A stretch of DNA of 64,000 nt from Nansenia antarctica (lineage: Eukaryota; Chordata; Actinopteri; Argentiniformes; Microstomatidae), in the NCBI GenBank assembly GCA_963989245.1, contig CAXDII010000380.1:500001-564000 (forward strand). The letters are read 5' to 3'. Positions 50,163 to 63,185 of the stretch are shown in pieces (position 1 is the stretch's first letter; each line of letters starts with the position of its first letter). The position numbers and the translations under genes are program-made. The notes below the pieces were generated by a model, which was not told the origin of the DNA, ran no database searches, and saw only the letters and a list, made by a program, of their open reading frames with translations.

Positions 50163-51222
50163 TAACAGATAAGAGATTATAACAGATAAGAGATTATAAC
50201 AGATAAGAGAGTATAACAGATAAGAGATTATAACAGATAACAGAGTATAACAGATAAGAGAGTATAACAGATAAGAGATTATAACAGATAAGAGATTATA
50301 ACAGATAAGAGAGTATAACAGATAAGAGAGTATAACAGATAAGAGAGTATAACAGATAAGAGATTATAACAGATAAGAGAATATAACAGATAAGAGAGTA
50401 TAACAGATAAGAGAGTATAACAGATAAGAGATTATAACAGATAAGAGAGTATAACAGATAAGAGAGTATAACAGATAAGAGATTATAACAGATAAGAGAT
50501 TATAACAGATAAGAGAGTATAACAGATAAGAGAGTATAACAGATAAGAGAGTATAACAGATAAGAGATTATAACAGATAAGAGAATATAACAGATAAGAG
50601 AGTATAACAGATAAGAGAGTATAACAGATAACAGATTATAACAGATAAGAGAGTATAACAGATAAGAGATTATAACAGATAAGAGATTATAACAGATAAC
50701 AGATTATAACAGATAAGAGAGTATAACAGATAAGAGATTATAACAGATAACAGAGTATAACAGATAAGAGAGTATAACAGATAACAGAGTATAACAGATA
50801 AGAGATTATAACAGATAACAGATTATAACAGATAAGAGAGTATAACAGATAAGAGATTATAACAGATAAGAGATTATAACAGATAACAGAGTATAACAGA
50901 TAAGAGAGTATAACAGATAAGAGAGTATAACAGATAAGAGAGTATAACAGATAACAGAGTATAACAGATAAGAGATTATAACAGATAACAGAGTATAACA
51001 GATAAGAGAGTATAACAGATAAGAGAGTATAACAGATAAGAGATTATAACAGATAACAGAGTATAACAGATAAGAGAGTATAACAGATAAGAGAGTATAA
51101 CAGATAACAGAGTATAACAGATAAGAGATTATAACAGATAACAGATTATAACAGATAAGAGATTATAACAGATAAGAGATTATAACAGATAAGAGATTAT
51201 AACAGATAAGAGAGTATAACAG
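50163..51222. repeat. 17-bp minisatellite, about 62 copies
   Basis: Unit ATAACAGATAAGAGATT with two variable positions (G/C and T/G). It occurs only in copy C of the transposon. Confidence 0.96.
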
Positions 51223-51571
51223 ATACTACTGCAATGCTAGTCTACACAGTTTTGCACAATGATAGCCTGGCTGGTCTACACACTGGGCTACTGTACATCA
51301 TAGCTATATTCCAGTGTTGTCATTCAATAAAGCCCCAACAAGTAATATCATTATAATAATAATAACAACAACAACTTTTATTTGTATAGCACTATTCCTG
51401 CAAACGTATAACGTGTAGTTTATATTATAGGGCAATTCAACTGTAAATGTATGTACAGTTAGTTTATTTACAAGTTTAGTTAGCCTACATGTATTTACAA
51501 TGTATGTCTGCTCTGTACAGTACATGTGTAATTGCATGTTTTATTACATTCCATATTGTATCTATTTGTAG

Positions 51572-51676
51572 GAGGAGGATAAGTGTTCATACGAGTTCTC
51601 TTTTTGCATCCTTTTTGAAGATGTGTTTCAAGGGTTTGGCATGTACATTACAGTATGTAAGAGGCATTTTGAGCAG
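51572..51676 (+). other. Exon-like segment a (copy C)
   Basis: Flanked by TATTTGTAG and CAG|GTGAC and open in two frames; one frame reads EEDKCSYEFSFCILFEDVF and ends CKRHFEQ. Not recognised. Confidence 0.35.
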
Positions 51677-52014
51677 GTGACACCCATACAATTTAGAAAC
51701 ATACCAAACCCTTGATTTCACAATCAATGTGTTTAAACATGCATACCGTCACTGAGGCTTTACCTGCTTTAAAGAAGTGAACATTGAACTAAATATCCAT
51801 TCATAACAAATAGCCTATATACCAATGTATATGTAATTCTCATCAGATGAGACATATTCACATCAGAGTAGACATACTGAGACTTATTAATGTTCAAATC
51901 AGCTTGACAGACTATAACAGGTAATGACAGAATGTGGCTATATCCCATTTACAAGCATGATGAATAAGCCAGGCATTAGTGAGGGAGAGAATAACACTTT
52001 ATTTTCTTTTACAG

Positions 52015-52098
52015 TGAGGAGCAAACTGACTGCTTCAGTTACACTCTTGAGACCAGCTCATGATGATGAATCCGATGTGACTGCGTCTCCTTTGCAAG
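52015..52098 (+). other. Exon-like segment b (copy C)
   Basis: Acceptor TTCTTTTACAG, donor AAG|GTTAA. Open only in one phase, which does not join to the end phase of segment a. Confidence 0.35.
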
Positions 52099-52188
52099 GT
52101 TAATTCATGTACATTACTGTGTCCCATCTTAATTCACTGTCAAAGTGATTTCCAGTTGTGTGAAGTTTCATGTTACCTGCTCCTTCAG

Positions 52189-52282
52189 CTCCAGTGAAGG
52201 TCCTGCTGCCAATACCTCCTCAGCGGCTTGCCTGGGCCCCATCCTTAGGCCTACACTCTAGAACCCGCCGTGTGGGAATACA
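52189..52282 (+). other. Exon-like segment c (copy C)
   Basis: Acceptor CTGCTCCTTCAG, donor ACA|GTATGT. Segment b joins it in frame (SPLQ then APVKVLLPIPPQRLAW). A further acceptor-like site at 52680 precedes a proline/alanine-rich repeat frame. Confidence 0.35.
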
Positions 52283-52932
52283 GTATGTCATTTCAGTTTA
52301 TTTATATTGCACACAATTTCAACCAGGTCTGATATATATATATATAAATGATGTTGATAATAAAAATAAAAATAAAGTAAAAACATTACAACACAACATT
52401 ACACTAGTTAAGACACACACACATCATCATCATCATCATCAATACAATTAATGATCACAGAACTGATGTTCTTTCTGTAATTTTTGGGTTCTAGATTTAA
52501 AAATGGTGAATGTACTACTCTCTCTGATACTAGAAGTGTCATGTGAAGCACCCTGCCCCTACCAGAGCAGAGCAGCATACAGTGCTGCCTCAATACTCTC
52601 TGGCATGTTTTTTAACTGAAGTCTATGCACAGCTCCTTTTTGGTTTAACATGTGTTTCCTATTTATTTTGTTGTCATGCAGCACTGCCACACCATGCTCC
52701 TCCATCACAGTCTGCAGCCTCTCTCCCTCCGCCCCCAACGCAGCCTGCAGCCTCTCTCCCTCCGCCCCCAACACAGCCTGCAGCTGAGCCTTCCATCCCC
52801 AGCTACGATCACAATGTCGGCCGCTGGAACTGCTGTCCCCATCAGAGCATCTGGATGAAGATGGGGCTGAATGGCCATGGGTTGGGTGGCCAGGGTCCTG
52901 ATCAGTGTGGCACCTTAGAAGGGAAAGAGACT

Positions 52933-52982
<50 letters not shown>

Positions 52983-53460
52983 TAGAGTTTTTATTTACAA
53001 TGAAATGATTAATTAATGTTGTAACACTGTTGGAAATTGTTTTAAATATGCACATTTTGTTTTAGTTCGATACAACCAAGGTTTAATCAGTTTTGTTTAT
53101 TTTTTATGTACATGGTTTAGCAGTTGTGCGTGTGTGCTTTTTAATAAATCAAGTGTGGAGTTCAATACATCCACGTGTCTGTGTATGTTTTAAAACAGTA
53201 TAATGGTTACATTAACATCAACAATGGAGCTTAGGGTTAGAGAACTCAACAGGGCAGAATACATTGCAATGTTAAACCAATAAATAGCATAAGATGTACT
53301 GTTTTCTTTAATGAAATGAATTATAAATCATCAAAACATGTTGTGTTACATTAAACATTTAATTGATTAAGACTTTAAAAAAGAAAATATTTTTGACAGT
53401 AATGTCCTCAGGTGGATTCGAACCCGCGGCTGAAAAGACGGCAAGAAAGGGTCAATAAAC

Positions 53461-54574
53461 CAGTGGCGGGCGGTGCATTTCACACCTAGGCCTTCAGTGA
53501 TGTCCGACACATTCCTACCTGAATTATTCTACCTCTTAATACCATCGTTATGACGCCATGGCTCTAGAAACTAGACAGAAACACAGTATAACCGGGCGTT
53601 GCATCACCTTAACATAGTCAGACAAGTACAACAGAGTTATATTAATATTTCCGAAGCATTTTTAATCAATAAATCCGCATTTACAATGAAGAGTGTTAAA
53701 CTAACATCTTTAAGATCGCTACATTACCCACTTCTGTCGTCTCGTCCACCATAATAGCGACAAAGGGTGCCTTTTTAATCTCCATTTTGATCTCTTCTTC
53801 CATCACTTCAGCAATAGCAAAAATCAGGTCGTTTTGTATTTTGCCTGACGTCCCAGTAAACACTTTGTTTGTGGACAGGTGGTAATGTAAATCTGGGTTG
53901 TTTTCAGCCAGAAAAGAAAGAAGCTCAACGTAGTTTCCTCTGTTTGTGGACTTGGCGCTTTCATCCTGTCCCCTAAATGAAAGTTATTGTTTACCCAAAC
54001 AGGACACAATCGATCAGTATTATCGATCAGTCAACGAAAGCTTTCGTTGTGAGGCTCCGTTTCCCTGTGCACTTTCAAACGTTTCACATCTACCGGCATA
54101 GTTCCGCATCTCAATAGTGAATATCAATAGTGCGTAGCAATAGTGCGTAGCAATAGTGCGTATCCAATCAAAAGACGTGCTGGGTGCTGACATCATTGAG
54201 CCTTACAGCAGGCGCCGTTGTTGCTTTTGCTCGCATCTACGTAGGTTTACTAGGTACGCCACATGTTTTCTCGTTCCAACGTTAAGTTACAGGTCGAATC
54301 CGCTTCACCGTTTAATGTGAAGGCGGGCAGATTTTTGAGCCCCCTAGCAACACATTTTGATTGGATAAAAGCTCTAACATAAAGGCCAGCCCTCCAAATC
54401 TCAATCGGAGACTGGAAGCAGCGCAACCAAGAGGAAAGCTATGAAATGAAGAGAATAGACTATGGGGAATCATTAATACATATTTGTGGAAAATATATAT
54501 TAAAATAAAATGTATATTCTGATGATGTTTAGGCCAGCAGAGAAGGCCTTGCTGGCCCTGACGGCACACCACTG
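53461..54574 (-). mobile_element. hAT transposon fragment with DUF4371-type coding remnant
   Basis: Ends CAGTGGCGGGCGG and CACACCACTG, flanked by CAATAAAC and CAATAAAT (8 bp, one difference). The uninterrupted site is seen in copies A and B. On the minus strand about 53710-53880 encodes VFTGTSGKIQND and FVAIMVDETTEVG, typical of the DUF4371/hAT transposase start of the catalytic domain. The rest of the transposase is gone. Confidence 0.85.
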
Positions 54575-54619
54575 CAATAAATGGTTAAAAATCTCCGTTA
54601 TAGCAATACTCGACTGGCC

Positions 54620-54662
54620 CTCGCACGCTAAGCGAGCGCTCTACCATTTGAGCTAATTCCCT
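54620..54662 (-). pseudogene. tRNA-Ala(AGC) 5' half beside copy C
   Basis: Bases 1-43 with anticodon AGC, ending in GTGCGAG against the transposon end. G1 is changed to A. Confidence 0.9.
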
Positions 54663-56106
54663 TTCCTATTAAAAGCTTACAGTGATCTCAAGAAAGAATG
54701 CTTTACTATAACCATGTCCTTTTTAGTCAAGAGTTGACCTGGTATTACACCCCATAATGATACTTGCCATAGGTCAAGGACCCCAATTGAAATAAGCCAG
54801 TGGCTTTCTTGGGTTTTTATCCTGTTAGTTGACCTTGTATGTATTATGTACTTTCATGTACCTACTTCTGCAAATCTTCTAATAAAGTTTTCAATCAATC
54901 AATCAATCAAGGTAATTGTTGGGCTTTGAAAGCATTGTGGTCATTACATCCAGAGTCATACCCCAACTTGATAGCACTTTCCTAGACCAGATACAAGAGA
55001 GCTGCTAAAGTAGAAGTATACTTCTTGATGTTCTAAGAAAGCCTGTTTGCTTGCAGAGACATAGCTAAAGTATTGTTAAACATTTGAGACTAAGCCAAAG
55101 AGAAGCACTCATGACATAGGCATCAAGTAATGCTGACATTTGAAGAAATATATGTGTGTTTCCAGCAACAAACAGAGTCTCTTCTAAAGAGTAGTAGTTG
55201 CATTAATCACTTCAATCTACCCCAACGTGTAGCACTTACTGCATTATGAGATCAAGTCAATGCTAAGGTTAGGGTAACGATCGTGAAGAAAAGAGATTGC
55301 TGCATTTTCCAGATTCACACATGGCCACTTACTGGATATATCATGATGCTTGTTTTCCCAGGAGGTCTTTTCCAAGCTGTATGTCCTCCAAGAGTCCAAC
55401 TGAAGTGCATTTCTGACCAGGGATGAGTTCATTTTAAATGACTTTGGACAGAAAATGGTGGCTGTGTTGTTAAACGCCAAGCCCCCAGTTACATACGCTG
55501 TGATCACCATGTTAATGTGCAATTAACGATTCAGATTCATGAGCCTGAACAATTGTGTGGCAACAATTGAAACTGAAGTGCATTTCTGACCAGGGATGAG
55601 TTCATTTTAAATGACTTTGGACAGAAAATGGTGGCTGTGTTGTTAAACGCCAAGCCCCCAGTTACATACGCTGTGATCACCATGTTAATGTGCAATTAAC
55701 GATTCAGATTCATGAGCCTGAACAATTGTGTGGCAACAATTGAACTGGGTCTTGATTTGAAAAAAGGCACATCCCCATTCTAGTCTATAGATTGGGTTAA
55801 ATACATGGCAATGGAATTCATAATAGCATGGTTGAATTGAGGTTATCTTCCATGATGATCAGAATTTCTCTGCTATGACATGTTATTGTGGTGTCTCTTG
55901 GTACACATGGTCACCACCTAGTGGCTGTTACTGCTACCCCAGAGAGTAGCACTTACTTAATGGATACAAAATGAATTACCACTACCATAACTCCTTAGTT
56001 GAAGGAACTGCCATTTCAGCTAATTCCACTTCCTATCACAAGGCTACAGTGATCGCAAGAAAGAATGGTATATGTTAAGAGTGTCTTTTTGAGTCAAGCA
56101 GTGCAT
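54663..56106. other. Unit spacer, first copy
   Basis: Holds the retroposon tail near 54885, the 173-bp duplication and an Ala-like relic near 56010. No gene is supported. Confidence 0.8.
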
Positions 56107-56180
56107 GGCCGGTTAGCTCAGTTGGTTAGAGCGTCGTGCTAATAACGCGAAGGTCGCGGGTTCGATACCCGTACTGGCCA
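56107..56180 (+). tRNA. tRNA-Ile(AAT), unit 1, intact
   Basis: 74 nt. GGCCGGT/ACTGGCC acceptor, anticodon loop CTAATAA, T stem GCGGG/CCCGT; all arms pair. Confidence 0.96.
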
Positions 56181-56534
56181 ATACTTTGGAGGTTTCCATG
56201 GCCCTCTGCATATGTCTGGAAATAAGCAATGCCGTAACTCCTTGGTTGAAGCAACTGTACTATAATAGCCCTAGTCCCTCATCAAGTTTAGATGTCCACC
56301 TTCAACACACACCTGTGGCTATTTTACTGAACATATTCCCATGGAGTATAAACATCAGGCTTACAAAGAATCTTTACATGAGGTTCAGAAAAGGTCACTT
56401 TCCATACGCAAGCATTTACTGTGAAGCAATGTTTCGACACAAATTATGGGGGACATACTTTACAAGAAAGGAATAGGCCTGCTGTTCTCCATGTGTCCGT
56501 TCAATCCGGCGGTGGGCTTGTGTCAAAATACAAT

Positions 56535-56606
56535 TGGAGAATGCGGCATCGATCCCGCTACTTCTCGCATGCTAAGCGAGCGCTCTACCATTTGAGCTAA
56601 TTCCCC
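56535..56606 (-). pseudogene. tRNA-Ala(AGC), unit 1, one-base deletion
   Basis: 72 nt; one base lost in the T stem (ATGCGGCATC). Otherwise complete. Confidence 0.8.
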
Positions 56607-57877
56607 TTCCCATTAAAAGCTTACAGTGATCTCAAGAAAGAATGCTTTACTATAACCATGTCCTTTTTAGTCAAGAGTTGACCTGGTATTTCACCCCATA
56701 ATGATACTTGCCATAGGTCAAGGACCCCAATTGAAATAAGCCAGTGGCTTTCTTGGGTTTTTATCCTGTTAGTTGACCTTGTATGTATTATGTACTTTCA
56801 TGTACCTACTTCTGCAAATCTTCTAATAAAGTTTTCAATCAATCAATCAATCAAGGTAATTGTTGGGCTTTGAAAGCATTGTGGTCATTACATCCAGAGT
56901 CATACCCCAACTTGATAGCACTTTCCTAGACCAGATACAAGAGAGCTGCTAAAGTTGAAGTATACTTCTTGATGTTCTAAGAAAGCCTGTTTGCTTGCAG
57001 AGACATAGCTAAAGTACTGTTAAACATTTGAGACTAAGCCAAAGAGAAGCACTCATGACATAGGCATCAAGTAATGCTGACATTTGAAGAAATATATGTG
57101 TGTTTCCAGCAACAAACAGAGTCTCTTCTAAAGAGTAGTAGTTGCATTAATCACTTCAATCTACCCCAACGTGTAGCACTTACTGCATTATGAGATCAAG
57201 TCAATGCTAAGGTTAGGGTAACGATTGTGAAGAAAAGAGATTGCTGCATTTTCCAGATTCACACATGGCCACTTACTGGATATATCATGATGCTTGTTTT
57301 CCCAGGAGGTCTTTTCCAAGCTGTATGTCCTCCAAGAGTCCAACTGAAGTGCATTTCTGACCAGGGATGAGTTCATTTTAAATGACTTTGGACAGAAAAT
57401 GGTGGCTGTGTTGTTAAACGCCACGCCCCCAGTTACATACGCTGTGATCACCATGTTAATGTGCAATTAACGATTCAGATTCATGAGCCTGAACAATTGT
57501 GTGGCAACAATTGAACTGGGTCTTGATTTGAAAAAAGGCACATCCCCATTCTAGTCTATAGATTGGGTTAAATACATGGCAATGGAATTCATAATAGCAT
57601 GGTTGAATTGAGGTTATCTTCCATGATGATCAGAATTTCTCTGCTATGACATGTTATTGTGGTGTCTCTTGGTACACATGGTCACCACCTAGTGGCTGTT
57701 ACTGCTACCCCAGAGAGTAGCACTTACTTAATGGATACAAAATGAATTACCACTACCATAACTCCTTAGTTGAAGGAACTGCCATTTGAGCTAATTCCAC
57801 TTCCTATCACAAGGCTACAGTGATCGCAAGAAAGAATGGTATATTTTAACAGTGTCTTTTTGAGTCAAGCAGTGCAT

Positions 57878-57951
57878 GGCCGGTTAGCTCAGTTGGTTAG
57901 AGCGTCGTGCTAATAACGCGAAGGTCGCGGGTTCGATACCCGTACTGGCCA
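57878..57951 (+). tRNA. tRNA-Ile(AAT), unit 2, intact
   Basis: Identical to unit 1 over 74 nt. Confidence 0.96.
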
Positions 57952-58305
57952 ATACTTTGGAGGTTTCCATGGCCCTCTGCATATGTCTGGAAATAAGCAA
58001 TGCCGTAACTCCTTGGTTGAAGCAACTGTACTATAATAGCCCTAGTCCCTCATCAAGTTTAGATGTCCACCTTCAACACACACCTGTGGCTATTTTACTG
58101 AACATATTCCCATGGAGTATAAACATCAGGCTTACAAAGAATCTTTACATGAGGTTCAGAAAAGGTCACTTTCCATACGCAAGCATTTACTGTGAAGCAA
58201 TGTTTCGACACAAATTATGGGGGACATACTTTACAAGAAAGGAATAGGCCTGCTGTTCTCCATGTGTCCGTTCAATCCGGCGGTGGGCTTGTGTCAAAAT
58301 ACAAT

Positions 58306-58378
58306 TGGAGAATGCGGGCATCGATCCCGCTACTTCTCGCATGCTAAGCGAGCGCTCTACCATTTGAGGTAATTCCCC
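58306..58378 (-). pseudogene. tRNA-Ala(AGC), unit 2, D-stem change
   Basis: 73 nt. G10 is C (TTACCTC), breaking the outer D-stem pair and the A box; the same change is in unit 3. Confidence 0.72.
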
Positions 58379-59645
58379 TTCCTATTAAAAGCTTACAGTG
58401 ATCTCAAGAAAGAATGCTTTACTATAACCATGTCATTTTTAGTCAAGAGTTGACCTGGTATTTCACCCCATAATGATACTTGCCATAGGTCAAGGACCCC
58501 AATTGAAATAAGCCAGTGGCTTTCTTGGGTTTTTATCCTGTTAGTTGACCTTGTATGTATTATGTACTTTCATGTACCTACTTCTGCAAATCTTCTAATA
58601 AAGTTTTCAATCAATCAATCAAGGTAATTGTTGGGCTTTGAAAGCATTGTGGTCATTACATCCAGAGTCATACCCCAACTTGATAGCACTTTCCTAGACC
58701 AGATACAAGAGAGCTGCTAAAGTTGAAGTATACTTATTGATGTTCTAAGAAAGCCTGTTTGCTTGCAGAGACATAGCTAAAGTACTGTTAAACATTTGAG
58801 ACTAAGCCAAAGAGAAGCACTCATGACATAGGCATCAAGTAATGCTGACATTTGAAGAAATATATGTGTGTTTCCAGCAACAAACAGAGTCTCTTCTAAA
58901 GAGTAGTAGTTGCATTAATCACTTCAATCTACCCCAACGTGTAGCACTTACTGCATTATGAGATCAAGTCAATGCTAAGGTTAGGGTAACGATCGTGAAG
59001 AAAAGAGATTGCTGCATTTTCCAGATTCACACATGGCCACTTACTGGATATATCATGATGCTTGTTTTCCCAGGAGGTCTTTTCCAAGCTGTATGTCCTC
59101 CAAGAGTCCAACTGAAGTGCATTTCTGACCAGGGATGAGTTCATTTTAAATGACTTTGGACAGAAAATGGTGGCTGTGTTGTTAAACGCCACGCCCCCAG
59201 TTACATACGCTGTGATCACCATGTTAATGTGCAATTAACGATTCAGATTCATGAGCCTGAACAATTGTGTGGCAACAATTGAACTGGGTCTTGATTTGAA
59301 AAAAGGCACATCCCCATTCTAGTCTATAGATTGGGTTAAATACATGGCAATGGAATTCATAATAGCATGGTTGAATTGAGGTTATCTTCCATGATGATCA
59401 GAATTTCTCTGCTATGACATGTTATTGTGGTGTCTCTTGGTACACATGGTCACCACCTAGTGGCTGTTACTGCTACCCCAGAGAGTAGCACTTACTTAAT
59501 GGATACAAAATGAATTACCACTACCATAACTCCTTAGTTGAAGGAACTGCCATTTGAGCTAATTCCACTTCCTATCACAAGGCTACAGTGATCGCAAGAA
59601 AGAATGGTATATTTTAACAGTGTCTTTTTGAGTCAAGCAGTGCAT

Positions 59646-59719
59646 GGCCGGTTAGCTCAGTTGGTTAGAGCGTCGTGCTAATAACGCGAAGGTCGCGGGT
59701 TCGATACCCGTACTGGCCA
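59646..59719 (+). tRNA. tRNA-Ile(AAT), unit 3, intact
   Basis: Identical mature region to unit 1; the flank after it differs slightly (TTGTTTGG). Confidence 0.96.
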
Positions 59720-60073
59720 ATTGTTTGGAGGTTTCCATGGCCCTCTGCATATGTCTGGAAATAAGCAATGCCGTAACTCCTTGGTTGAAGCAACTGTACT
59801 ATAATAGCCCTAGTCCCTCATCAAGTTTAGATGTCCACCTTCAACACACACCTGTGGCTATTTTACTGAACATATTCCCATGGAGTATAAACATCAGGCT
59901 TACAAAGAATCTTTACATGAGGTTCAGAAAAGGTCACTTTCCATACGCAAGCATTTACTGTGAAGCAATGTTTCGACACAAATTATGGGGGACATACTTT
60001 ACAAGAAAGGAATAGGCCTGCTGTTCTCCATGTGTCCGTTCAATCCGGCGGTGGGCTTGTGTCAAAATACAAT

Positions 60074-60146
60074 TGGAGAATGCGGGCATCGATCCCGCTA
60101 CTTCTCGCATGCTAAGCGAGCGCTCTACCATTTGAGGTAATTCCCC
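60074..60146 (-). pseudogene. tRNA-Ala(AGC), unit 3, D-stem change
   Basis: Same G10 to C change as unit 2, shared by duplication or conversion. Confidence 0.72.
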
Positions 60147-61413
60147 TTCCTATTAAAAGCTTACAGTGATCTCAAGAAAGAATGCTTTACTATAACCATG
60201 TCCTTTTTAGTCAAGAGTTGACCTGGTATTACACCCCATAATGATACTTGCCATAGGTCAAGGACCCCAATTGAAATAAGCCAGTGGCTTTCTTGGGTTT
60301 TTATCCTGTTAGTTGACCTTGTATGTATTATGTACTTTCATGTACCTACTTCTGCAAATCTTCTAATAAAGTTTTCAATCAATCAATCAAGGTAATTGTT
60401 GGGCTTTGAAAGCATTGTGGTCATTACATCCAGAGTCATACCCCAACTTGATAGCACTTTCCTAGACCAGATACAAGAGAGCTGCTAAAGTTGAAGTATA
60501 CTTATTGATGTTCTAAGAAAGCCTGTTTGCTTGCAGAGACATAGCTAAAGTACTGTTAAACATTTGAGACTAAGCCAAAGAGAAGCACTCATGACATAGG
60601 CATCAAGTAATGCTGACATTTGAAGAAATATATGTGTGTTTCCAGCAACAAACAGAGTCTCTTCTAAAGAGTAGTAGTTGCATTAATCACTTCAATCTAC
60701 CCCAACGTGTAGCACTTACTGCATTATGAGATCAAGTCAATGCTAAGGTTAGGGTAACGATCGTGAAGAAAAGAGATTGCTGCATTTTCCAGATTCACAC
60801 ATGGCCACTTACTGGATATATCATGATGCTTGTTTTCCCAGGAGGTCTTTTCCAAGCTGTATGTCCTCCAAGAGTCCAACTGAAGTGCATTTCTGACCAG
60901 GGATGAGTTCATTTTAAATGACTTTGGACAGAAAATGGTGGCTGTGTTGTTAAACGCCACGCCCCCAGTTACATACGCTGTGATCACCATGTTAATGTGC
61001 AATTAACGATTCAGATTCATGAGCCTGAACAATTGTGTGGCAACAATTGAACTGGGTCTTGATTTGAAAAAAGGCACATCCCCATTCTAGTCTATAGATT
61101 GGGTTAAATACATGGCAATGGAATTCATAATGGCATGGTTGAATTGAGGTTATCTTCCATGATGATCAGAATTTCTCTGCTATGACATGTTATTGTGGTG
61201 TCTCTTGGTACACATGGTCACCACCTAGTGGCTGTTACTGCTACCCCAGAGAGTAGCACTTACTTAATGGATACAAAATGAATTACCACTACCATAACTC
61301 CTTAGTTGAAGGAACTGCCATTTGAGCTAATTCCACTTCCTATCACAAGGCTACAGTGATCGCAAGAAAGAATGGTATATTTTAACAGTGTCTTTTTGAG
61401 TCAAGCAGTGCAT

Positions 61414-61487
61414 GGCCGGTTAGCTCAGTTGGTTAGAGCGTCGTGCTAATAACGCGAAGGTCGCAGGTTCGATACCCGTACTGGCCA
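61414..61487 (+). tRNA. tRNA-Ile(AAT), unit 4, T-stem change
   Basis: 74 nt; GCAGG for GCGGG breaks one T-stem pair. Confidence 0.82.
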
Positions 61488-61841
61488 ATTCTTTGGAGGT
61501 TTCCATGGCCCTCTGCATATGTCTGGAAATAAGCAATGCCGTAACTCCTTGGTTGAAGCAACTGTACTATAATAGCCCTAGTCCCTCATCAAGTTTAGAT
61601 GTCCACCTTCAACACACACCTGTGGCTATTTTACTGAACATATTCCCATGGAGTATAAACATCAGGCTTACAAAGAATCTTTACATGAGGTTCAGAAAAG
61701 GTCACTTTCCATACGCAAGCATTTACTGTGAAGCAATGTTTCGACACAAATTATGGGGGACATACTTTACAAGAAAGGAATAGGCCTGCTGTTCTCCATG
61801 TGTCCGTTCAATCCGGCGGTGGGCTTGTGTCAAAATACAAT

Positions 61842-61914
61842 TGGAGAATGCGGGCATCGATCCCGCTACTTCTCGCATGCTAAGCGAGCGCTCTACCATT
61901 TGAGCTAATTCCCC
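61842..61914 (-). tRNA. tRNA-Ala(AGC), unit 4, intact
   Basis: 73 nt. GGGGAAT/ATTCTCC acceptor, D stem GCTC/GAGC, anticodon loop TTAGCAT, T stem GCGGG/CCCGC. The only complete Ala gene in the window. Confidence 0.95.
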
Positions 61915-63185
61915 TTCCTATTAAAAGCTTACAGTGATCTCAAGAAAGAATGCTTTACTATAACCATGTCCTTTTTAGTCAAGAGTTGACCTGGTATTTC
62001 ACCCCATAATGATACTTGCCATAGGTCAAGGACCCCAATTGAAATAAGCCAGTGGCTTTCTTGGGTTTTTATCCTGTTAGTTGACCTTGTATGTAATATG
62101 TACTTTCATGTACCTACTTCTGCAAATCTTCTAATAAAGTTTTCAATCAATCAATCAATCAAGGTAATTGTTGGGCTTTGAAAGCATTGTGGTCATTACA
62201 TCCAGAGTCATACCCCAACTTGATAGCACTTTCCTAGACCAGATACAAGAGAGCTGCTAAAGTTGAAGTATACTTATTGATGTTCTAAGAAAGCCTGTTT
62301 GCTTGCAGAGACATAGCTAAAGTACTGTTAAACATTTGAGACTAAGCCAAAGAGAAGCACTCATGACATAGGCATCAAGTAATGCTGACATTTGAAGAAA
62401 TATATGTGTGTTTCCAGCAACAAACAGAGTCTCTTCTAAAGAGTAGTAGTTGCATTAATCACTTCAATCTACCCCAACGTGTAGCACTTACTGCATTATG
62501 AGATCAAGTCAATGCTAAGGTTAGGGTAACGATCGTGAAGAAAAGAGATTGCTGCATTTTCCAGATTCACACATGGCCACTTACTGGATATATCATGATG
62601 CTTGTTTTCCCAGGAGGTCTTTTCCAAGCTGTATGTCCTCCAAGAGTCCAACTGAAGTGCATTTCTGACCAGGGATGAGTTCATTTTAAATGACTTTGGA
62701 CAGAAAATGGTGGCTGTGTTGTTAAACGCCACGCCCCCAGTTACATACGCTGTGATCACCATGTTAATGTGCAATTAACGATTCAGATTCATGAGCCTGA
62801 ACAATTGTGTGGCAACAATTGAACTGGGTCTTGATTTGAAAAAAGGCACATCCCCATTCTAGTCTATAGATTGGATTAAATACATGGCAATGGAATTCAT
62901 AATAGCATGGTTGAATTGAGGTTATCTTCCATGATGATCAGAATTTCTCTGCTATGACATGTTATTGTGGTGTCTCTTGGTACACATGGTCACCACCTAG
63001 TGGCTGTTACTGCTACTCCAGAGAGTAGCACTTACTTAATGGATACAAAATGAATTACCACTACCATAACTCCTTAGTTGAAGGAACTGCCATTTGAGCT
63101 AATTCCACTTCCTATCACAAGGCTACAGTGATCGCAAGAAAGAATGGTATATTTTAACAGTGTCTTTTTGATTCAAGCAGTGCAT

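Larger units (their letters stand above)
49741..54619. mobile_element. tRNA-targeting transposon, copy C (inverted), with nested repeat and hAT
   Basis: Reads in reverse from GGCCAGTCGAG at 54619 to CTCGATTGCC at 49741. One side is a tRNA-Pro 3' half with GCGCGGG and the other a tRNA-Ala 5' half with GTGCGAG, at the same tRNA position. Compared with copy A it lacks the MITE and the LINE tail and gains a 17-bp minisatellite and a hAT. A poly-A signal AATAAA is at 53143 on the plus strand, in the direction of the exon-like segments. Confidence 0.8.
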
